Positions 7,041-11,293 of a stretch of DNA of 11,293 nucleotides are shown here, one piece after another (within the stretch, counting starts at the first letter, position 1; the number at the start of each line of letters is the position of its first letter). The notes below the pieces were generated by a model. It saw nothing but the letters and a program-made list of their open reading frames with translations, was not told where the DNA came from and made no database searches. A program made the position numbers and the translations under genes. Origin of the DNA: Bacteroidota bacterium. GTDB taxonomy: Bacteria; Bacteroidota; Bacteroidia; UBA7662. The stretch covers positions 1 to 11,293 of the forward strand of contig VGFN01000034.1 in assembly GCA_016868875.1 (NCBI GenBank). Reading direction: 5' to 3'.

Positions 7041-7621
7041 TGGTATTCAAAACCTTCCTTATGGCCAGTATCGGTGCGACATTGGCCTGCGCCGCTCCGG
7101 ACAAAGAGCCCCAAAACGCCTTATCGGAGCCCCAAAACGCTCTATCGGATCAGCGTTTTCACGACTTGACCTTCGTGGACATCCACGGCAAAAGCCGCAG
7201 CATGTCGGAATTCAAAGGCCGCTACGTCTTGGTCGTTAACACCGCCTCCGAATGCGGCTATACCCCGCAGTACAAAGAACTGCAAGCGCTGCATCAACAA
7301 TGGGGTTCCAAAATCACCATCCTTGGTTTTCCTTGCAATGATTTCGGGGGACAAGAGCCCGGCGACGAAAAGAGTATAGCAGGCTTTTGCGCCAAGAACT
7401 TCGGGGTAGAATTCCTGATGGCCTCCAAGGTCCAAATCAAGGGCGATAAGAGACATCCGGTTTACCAATGGCTGATGAGCAAATCCCTGAACGGCATATC
7501 GAATGCAGAGGTTCGCTGGAATTTCACCAAATTTTTGGTCAACGGCGAGGGTCAATGGGTGGCATCTTACCCCTCGTCGGTCTCTCCGTTGGATCCTCAA
7601 ATCACCAAGCAGCTGCGCTAA
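7040..7621 (+). CDS. Glutathione peroxidase family protein (thiol peroxidase), probably exported
   Basis: The protein is 193 aa. After residue 38 it is a standard GPx domain that reduces peroxides; bacterial Cys-type members usually take electrons from thioredoxin rather than glutathione. The catalytic set is C72 (NTASECGYTPQY), Q105 (FPCNDFGGQEPG), W160 and N161 (VRWNFTKFLV). C117 (GFCAKNFGVEF) sits where the resolving Cys of two-Cys GPx enzymes lies. C72 is encoded by TGC, so there is no selenocysteine. Residues 1-17 form an export signal, MVFKTFLMASIGATLAC; C17 may be a lipoprotein Cys, although TLAC is not a canonical lipobox. Residues 23-36 are a doubled heptad EPQNALS that links signal and enzyme. 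ATG 7040 overlaps the menB stop by 1 nt, so it is probably transcribed and translated with the men block. Confidence 0.93.
   Translation: MVFKTFLMASIGATLACAAPDKEPQNALSEPQNALSDQRFHDLTFVDIHGKSRSMSEFKGRYVLVVNTASECGYTPQYKELQALHQQWGSKITILGFPCNDFGGQEPGDEKSIAGFCAKNFGVEFLMASKVQIKGDKRHPVYQWLMSKSLNGISNAEVRWNFTKFLVNGEGQWVASYPSSVSPLDPQITKQLR
7106..7147 (+). repeat. 21-bp tandem duplication in the GPx linker
   Basis: Two adjacent 21-bp units (7106-7126 and 7127-7147) differ at two positions (CT versus TC in the fifth-sixth codon region). Each encodes EPQNALS in frame. The repeat lies between the export signal and the peroxidase domain and so only lengthens the linker. Confidence 0.95.
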
Positions 7622-7645
7622 AGGGATAAGCGTTTAAGACCGACT

Positions 7646-7674
7646 GCAGGACGAAGAGCCTGCTTGTTTGCAGG
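7646..7674 (+). promoter_or_regulatory. Competing hairpin arms in the leader of the putative pilus operon
   Basis: GCAGG (7646-7650), CCTGC (7659-7663) and GCAGG (7670-7674) are arranged so that the central arm can pair with either outer arm (loops of 8 and 6 nt). The downstream hairpin ends 4 nt before ATG 7679 and includes part of the GGGG just upstream of that start. The upstream hairpin is followed by TTGTTT, so it might also act as a weak terminator of the men-gpx transcript. The stems are only 5 bp and may be chance. Confidence 0.3.
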
Positions 7675-7678
7675 GGCA

Positions 7679-8044
7679 ATGAAAACCCTGCTATTGTGGT
7701 ACACAGCGCTCGCCACAGCGCTCTCGACAGCCCGAGTTTGGGGCCAGGCCACCCCGACCCATTTACCGCACGAAACCCTTAGGGTATCGGCACAGGTGCG
7801 ATCCCTGCGTCAATTCTATTGGGTCCGCGAATTACCGCCCCACGACGAAAATCCTAGCGGCGGAAGGCTAGGCTACTTTGGTAGCGAAACACCCCTTACC
7901 CTTCTTTGGAAAAACGGAAACGGCACCCTTTCCAAAGTACAATGCCTTCATCCCAACACATGGTTTAGCGAACCTGCAGAAAGCCCTGCTGATTCCATAA
8001 ATAAGGTCCGTATGGGTTCCACGATTCAATTGGAAATCGAATGA
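7679..8044 (+). CDS. Small secreted protein, first gene of putative pilus operon
   Basis: I do not recognise this 121-aa protein. It begins with a clear export signal, MKTLLLWYTALATALSTARV, with likely cleavage near GQA. The mature part starts with a beta-prone stretch, LRVSAQVRSLRQFYWV, then a Gly/Pro/Asn-rich middle (NPSGGRLGYFG), LTLLWKNGNG, one Cys (VQC), and ends GSTIQLEIE. The VSAQV-type opening recalls the N-terminal strand of pilin and spore-coat-U-like subunits, but the resemblance is weak. I start it at ATG 7679; an in-frame TTG at 7664 would only add five residues before the signal. Its stop overlaps the next start by 4 nt (ATGA), so it belongs to the operon with the two pilin-like genes, chaperone and usher. 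A minor subunit or an assembly factor is an inference from position. Confidence 0.75.
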   Translation: MKTLLLWYTALATALSTARVWGQATPTHLPHETLRVSAQVRSLRQFYWVRELPPHDENPSGGRLGYFGSETPLTLLWKNGNGTLSKVQCLHPNTWFSEPAESPADSINKVRMGSTIQLEIE

Positions 8045-8595
8045 GAATTGGAGCCTTTATTTTTATGATGTTATGGAATTGGACTTTAGGTAATCATTAC
8101 CTCATCGCCCAAAGGGGAACCGTGCAAGCCCGTATCATGAACGGCTATACAGGTTTGATTTTTGATCAGATTGGCGCTCCCATAATCAGTGGGAATCAAC
8201 AAAGCTACAGCATCGACATCCATGATTCAAGAACCCTGGTAGTTGAAATTTCGGCCCCGGCCAGGACACCTTTAATGATTCAAATTCAACCTGTTGCTGA
8301 GATAATGAACCATTCAACTTCACCCCCCTCTTCCATCCCCTTTGCTTGGCAAGCAGCCTTCTGCAACGAAGGCCTCAACGATGAAAGAATGGCAAGGAAT
8401 CAAGCCGTTCCAATGGATCCCAACCAAAACAACTTTCAATTTGAAATGAGCGATTATCAGAACATTCCCGGTAATCCATCACCCTTTGAAAATCGAGTCA
8501 AAGCCTTTTTGTATGTGCACGGCCGATTAGGACCGATAGGCCCGGTTACCCCCGGTTATTTCACCAATTCCATGAACATCGAGGTTTGGTATTGA
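8041..8595 (+). CDS. Secreted pilin-like protein (divergent DUF4402-like subunit)
   Basis: The 184-aa protein has an export signal (residues 1-24, MRIGAFIFMMLWNWTLG then NHYLIAQ). The mature N-terminus RGTVQARIMNG could be a donor-strand extension, followed by LIFDQIGAP, comparable in place to the FGNL segment of the next gene's product. The C-terminus reads VKAFLYVHGRLG...GYFTNSMNIEVWY and aligns by eye with YYLYVGGKVGG...TGIYSGIANFRAEYN of that product: LYV, G, then Gly-aromatic, Asn and a final aromatic strand. I infer an Ig-fold pilus subunit, possibly a tip or minor pilin. The middle (about 85-140) has no counterpart that I recognise and includes one Cys. It overlaps the upstream gene by 4 nt; 92 bp without an obvious promoter separate it from the next. 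Confidence 0.7.
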   Translation: MRIGAFIFMMLWNWTLGNHYLIAQRGTVQARIMNGYTGLIFDQIGAPIISGNQQSYSIDIHDSRTLVVEISAPARTPLMIQIQPVAEIMNHSTSPPSSIPFAWQAAFCNEGLNDERMARNQAVPMDPNQNNFQFEMSDYQNIPGNPSPFENRVKAFLYVHGRLGPIGPVTPGYFTNSMNIEVWY

Positions 8596-8687
8596 ACCTT
8601 GCCTTGAGCATTCGATGATCATAACCCTCCATTTCCTGACCCAACCCATCCAATTTCTTTTAAACCCTCTAAATCCACAAAACACCC

Positions 8688-9275
8688 ATGAAAAAGACTC
8701 TTGCAACCCGAATCCTTATGAGCCTTTCCTTGTTGACTGCCATCCTCGCATCCCAACAAATGAACGCTCAGAACACCGGTGTGATCAACACCAACCTCAA
8801 TATTGGAGCAACTGTCCTTGCTCAACTCAAATTAACCAACAATGCAGATGTTCAATTTGGTAATTTATCGGCTACAACCCCCGGACATGTTTTCTTGTCA
8901 CCCACCGGAAGCAGCCACACCAACACCGGAGTCAGCACCTCTGTTGGCAAATTCACGGTAGAAGGATCCACCACCGGCTCTGTCAAAATCACTTGGCCTG
9001 CGAACATTGTTCTCAACTCCTCAGTAGGAGGCAATACCTTAATTTACAATCTGCAAGTCAATGGTAACGGAAGCGATCTGGCCTCCGGATCCACTATCCT
9101 TGGGACAGGAGGTCTGGGGATAGCCTCCACGGCAGATATTACCCTGGTGGCCGGCAAATACTACCTCTATGTAGGGGGCAAAGTCGGAGGTACCGCGGGC
9201 AGTCCGGCCAATCTCAATGCCCAAGCCACCGGCATTTATTCCGGTATCGCCAATTTCAGGGCGGAGTACAATTGA
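8688..9275 (+). CDS. DUF4402-type secreted protein, probable major pilin
   Basis: The 195-aa protein starts with a clear signal peptide (MKKTLATRILMSLSLLTAIL to NAQ, residues 1-28). The mature part matches the DUF4402 pattern common in Bacteroidota: N-terminal strand GVINTNLNIGATVLAQLKL, DVQFGNLS (54-61), GHVFLSPTG, a VGKFTVEGSTTGSVKITWP segment, a Gly/Ser/Thr-rich core, YYLYVGGKVGG (158-168) and a last beta strand YSGIANFRAEYN. It has no Cys. DUF4402 proteins are Ig-like and related to Mat/Ecp- and spore-coat-U-type subunits; residues 29-44 could be the donor strand. Directly downstream are a PapD-like chaperone and an usher-like gene, which supports the major pilin reading. A hairpin follows its stop. 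Compact repetitive Gly/Ser/Thr composition contrasts with the enzyme genes upstream. Confidence 0.82.
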   Translation: MKKTLATRILMSLSLLTAILASQQMNAQNTGVINTNLNIGATVLAQLKLTNNADVQFGNLSATTPGHVFLSPTGSSHTNTGVSTSVGKFTVEGSTTGSVKITWPANIVLNSSVGGNTLIYNLQVNGNGSDLASGSTILGTGGLGIASTADITLVAGKYYLYVGGKVGGTAGSPANLNAQATGIYSGIANFRAEYN

Positions 9276-9286
9276 TCCATTCATCA

Positions 9287-9319
9287 TCCCCTCCTCGGTT
9301 GGGTGGAGGGGGATTTATT
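9287..9319 (+). terminator. Hairpin after the pilin gene, possible partial terminator or mRNA stabiliser
   Basis: CCCCTCC (9288-9294) pairs perfectly with GGAGGGG (9305-9311) around a 10-nt loop, and T9287-G9312 adds a wobble pair. ATTTATTC follows. The stem begins 12 nt after the DUF4402 stop and ends about 40 nt before the chaperone ATG. It could lower transcription into the chaperone and usher genes or protect the pilin mRNA 3' end. The U-tract is poor, so full termination is unlikely. Confidence 0.5.
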
Positions 9320-9350
9320 CGAAAACAAACCCTATCGATCAACCTACCCC

Positions 9351-10220
9351 ATGATGAACAAAATTATTTTGATGATGAGTCTATACACCGCATCGAATTG
9401 GTGCAAAGCCCAGGTAAGTATTGCTCCTACGGGTATCTTGTTGGACCAGCAAGGTCAAGGCACCATTTATATCGGCAACACGGGCAATCAAATTCAGGAA
9501 GTTCGTATCAAATTTCTCTTTGGCTATCCTGGACAAGATTCTTTAGGTGAAATTCAAATGGTCTATGGCGATACGCTTCGAGAAAAATCCCACGGACTGG
9601 GAAATTCCATCAAAGCGTACCCCTCCGCTTTTACCCTGCAACCTCAATCGCAACAAATGGTGAGATTAATTTTGAAGGAACGTAATTTCCAAGAAGAAGG
9701 CCTTTACTTCAGCCGTATCAAAATTTCATCGCAAGCGGCTGTCGCGGAAGCCGGAAGCATCGATACCGCGACGGTAGGCACCAAAGTTGCCTTTCGCTTC
9801 GAACAATTCCTTCCGGTATTCTTCCAAGTTGGCCAACCTAAGCCCGTTCTTCAAGTAGCCCCTCAATCCTTGCAATCGGATTACCGGCACGGCGCACTAC
9901 GCTTTGATTATCAATGCAACAGCAATTCGCCTTATTTGGGATTGTTGCGTTATCGACTCGTTTCAGGATTAGAGCCTTCGTCTCCCGCCACCGTCTCTGG
10001 ATCCTTGCCTAATCAAGATAAAAACACGGCATGGAAGGAAATGGAAATTGCTTTGTATTTCAAGGGGAATCGTCGTTGCCTTTTGGACTGGACAGATACC
10101 CTTGGTTCGGGGAAACACTGCCTAGAATTGGAATTCCACCAAGGTCGCAGTGATTTTCCAGCCCTTGGTGTGGGAAAGGTTCCTGATTATCGGGGCAAAG
10201 TTCACTTTGAATTGCCATGA
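9351..10220 (+). CDS. PapD-like periplasmic pilus chaperone
   Basis: The 289-aa protein has an export signal (residues 1-21, MMNKIILMMSLYTASNWCKAQ). Then comes the first Ig-like domain of a fimbrial chaperone: VSIAPTGILLDQQGQGTIYIGNT, a long hairpin region, YPSAFTLQPQSQQMVRLIL (90-108), then EEGLYFSRIKIS, the usual proline/glutamine turn and (E)GxYxxxxxI strand. FEQFLPVFFQVGQP (150-163) matches the domain-linking IPVxVRxG segment of archaic (sigma-type) chaperones. A second domain with two Cys follows (165-289; total four Cys including the signal). The family binds unfolded pilins in the periplasm and delivers them to the usher. PapD's Arg8 is replaced (APTG in place of DRTR). I start at ATG 9351; the upstream GTG 9303 would bury the signal peptide. 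Its stop overlaps an ATG at 10217 (ATGA). Confidence 0.8.
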   Translation: MMNKIILMMSLYTASNWCKAQVSIAPTGILLDQQGQGTIYIGNTGNQIQEVRIKFLFGYPGQDSLGEIQMVYGDTLREKSHGLGNSIKAYPSAFTLQPQSQQMVRLILKERNFQEEGLYFSRIKISSQAAVAEAGSIDTATVGTKVAFRFEQFLPVFFQVGQPKPVLQVAPQSLQSDYRHGALRFDYQCNSNSPYLGLLRYRLVSGLEPSSPATVSGSLPNQDKNTAWKEMEIALYFKGNRRCLLDWTDTLGSGKHCLELEFHQGRSDFPALGVGKVPDYRGKVHFELP

Positions 10221-10230
10221 AACCCAAAGG

Positions 10231-11293
10231 ATGTGCAGTGCAGAATATCTTACGATATGTTATGTCTTATGTTCCACTCCTTACGATTCGATATGCATTT
10301 CCACAAGTTCTCGAGATACCGTAGAATACCAAGTCCAGGCAAACTACTCCGGCTACCCTGCGGGCTGGATGACCCTTCTCAAAACAGACCACGAATATTG
10401 GTTCCCCTTGGACCATTGGCTTAAGCAAAGCGGATTTACTTCTTTTCACCCCCTGCATAAGCCGTCTTTCCATCGTTTATTGGGTCGGAACCCAAAGGAT
10501 CCCCATCAAGGACCATTCCCAATTGGAGGATACTCTCCCCTACAATCCAAACCGTGGAAAATTGAACCAAGATTCCACAGCCCATCCATGAAATGCAATC
10601 CATCAAAGGAGTATTTTGTGGATCAACATCATACTTTGTGGGTTAGCAACCGTTGGATAGCGCTGCAGTACGGCATGGCCACCCAATTCAACGAACAAGG
10701 CCTGGAACTGGAATTTACGGGAAAGACTGAGGCGCCCGTAAAGGAATGGAGCGATTACGATATTCGACGGCGTAAGCACCATGCCCTTGATTCCCTAGCC
10801 CCATCGCAGAACAGGAAAGATATTCATCGACCCCATGCGCAAAAGAAATCTTTTGAAATTTCGATATGGTCCGGGCGGTATGAAATCAATTTTCAATCGG
10901 GTAAGTTCAATGCCGATATTCAATGGGTTGCAGCAGGGCATGCCGGCAAAGTAGGATTTAGGGCCTTCGGAACGGCCAACATGGAATGGCCAGGCCTGGA
11001 GCTTGAAGGGGCATGGGGTTCGCAACAACAAATCAACCTCATTATTCGTCCGGCTTACCGACAAGGTTTATGGAAAATACGAGGAGGAAATACATTAATG
11101 AACCGAACCATAGGCTTTGAAGCGCCCAAGGGCCTTTATGCGCGTCATTGGAGCCCTCCCGTTACTATGAGTGAATGGTCTCTGAACCATGGCCCCTTCC
11201 ATTACCACCCGAATTCTCCCAAAAACAACTCCCCCATCGAGAAGACCGATCGCCAATTGGAAAGCAGAAATCTAATCCCTGTTACTCTGCTCC
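10231..11293 (+). CDS. Outer-membrane usher-like protein, N-terminal part (3' truncated by window end)
   Basis: The frame is open without a stop from ATG 10231 to the last base: 354 codons. The start of the mature part, VEYQVQANYSGYPAGWMTLL then EYWFPLDHWLKQSGF (residues 31-69), fits the usher N-terminal pattern: a beta strand with a surface loop followed by 'xYxPLxxLLxxxGx'. WVSNRWIALQYGMATQFN...LELEFTGKTEAPVKEW, then a basic stretch RRRK (179-182), resembles the end of the periplasmic N-domain before the barrel in TcfC/archaic-type ushers. The rest has alternating aromatic strands (FEISIW, FNADIQWV, VGFRAFGTANMEW, LELEGAWG), typical of a beta barrel. Position after pilin and chaperone supports the call. 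The N-terminus has no convincing signal peptide in this frame. The frame from ATG 10217 (ATGA overlap with the chaperone) would encode a better one, but it stops at 10324, so a frame problem is possible. About 500 more residues are expected beyond the window. Confidence 0.6.
   Translation, partial: MCSAEYLTICYVLCSTPYDSICISTSSRDTVEYQVQANYSGYPAGWMTLLKTDHEYWFPLDHWLKQSGFTSFHPLHKPSFHRLLGRNPKDPHQGPFPIGGYSPLQSKPWKIEPRFHSPSMKCNPSKEYFVDQHHTLWVSNRWIALQYGMATQFNEQGLELEFTGKTEAPVKEWSDYDIRRRKHHALDSLAPSQNRKDIHRPHAQKKSFEISIWSGRYEINFQSGKFNADIQWVAAGHAGKVGFRAFGTANMEWPGLELEGAWGSQQQINLIIRPAYRQGLWKIRGGNTLMNRTIGFEAPKGLYARHWSPPVTMSEWSLNHGPFHYHPNSPKNNSPIEKTDRQLESRNLIPVTLL

Noticed and set aside
7238..7268. Selenocysteine site in the peroxidase
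   Set aside because: The catalytic codon is TGC (Cys), not TGA, so no selenocysteine machinery is implied.
8596..8687. Promoter or terminator in the 92-bp gap before the DUF4402 gene
   Set aside because: I see no TAnnTTTG box with a proper -33 partner and no stable hairpin; the stretch is only C/A/T-rich.
10233..10424. 63-aa frame overlapping the usher start
   Set aside because: It overlaps the long open frame from 10231, has low-complexity basic composition and no recognisable domain; it is a shadow.
1..11293. tRNA, rRNA, CRISPR array, insertion sequence or phage attachment site
   Set aside because: No cloverleaf-like segment in the short intergenic gaps, no regularly spaced repeats, no transposase or integrase motifs and no flanking inverted repeats were found.

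Overview
The window looks like a chromosomal segment from a member of the Bacteroidota. The pointers are a truncated secreted protein ending in the dockerin-like module common in that phylum, a men gene block, a TAnnTTTG-type promoter, few Shine-Dalgarno sequences, and a DUF4402-type secreted subunit. I see no tRNA, rRNA, CRISPR array, transposase or attachment site. Genes are tightly packed and no stretch longer than about 115 bases is without a gene.

Left part (1-2675): the window opens inside a large exported protein (Fn3-like module, carboxypeptidase-regulatory-like module, dockerin-like end) read on +. Its stop codon overlaps, convergently, the stop of a minus-strand operon that reads pssA (phosphatidylserine synthase), purS (FGAM synthase small subunit), rsmI (16S rRNA C1402 2'-O-methyltransferase). 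The three are joined by 4-nt ATGA and GTGA overlaps.

Middle part (2789-7621): a 113-bp divergent gap with a good Bacteroidota-type promoter leads into a + strand menaquinone block: a MenI-like hotdog thioesterase, menF, menD and menB. Together they give chorismate to isochorismate (MenF), SEPHCHC formation (MenD), ring closure to DHNA-CoA (MenB) and hydrolysis of DHNA-CoA (thioesterase). menH, menC, menE, menA and the final methylase are not in the window. A glutathione peroxidase with an export signal starts 1 nt inside the menB stop.

Right part (7679-11293): five exported-protein genes on + that I read as a chaperone-usher pilus operon. They are a small secreted protein, a pilin-like protein, a DUF4402 pilin-like protein, a PapD-like periplasmic chaperone, and the N-terminal 354 codons of an usher-like outer-membrane protein that runs off the window. 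A hairpin lies between the presumed major pilin and the chaperone. A chaperone-usher locus in Bacteroidota, with a chaperone closer to the archaic type than to PapD and divergent extra subunits, is the most interesting item here. The usher reading frame has no stop inside the window and is easy to miss.
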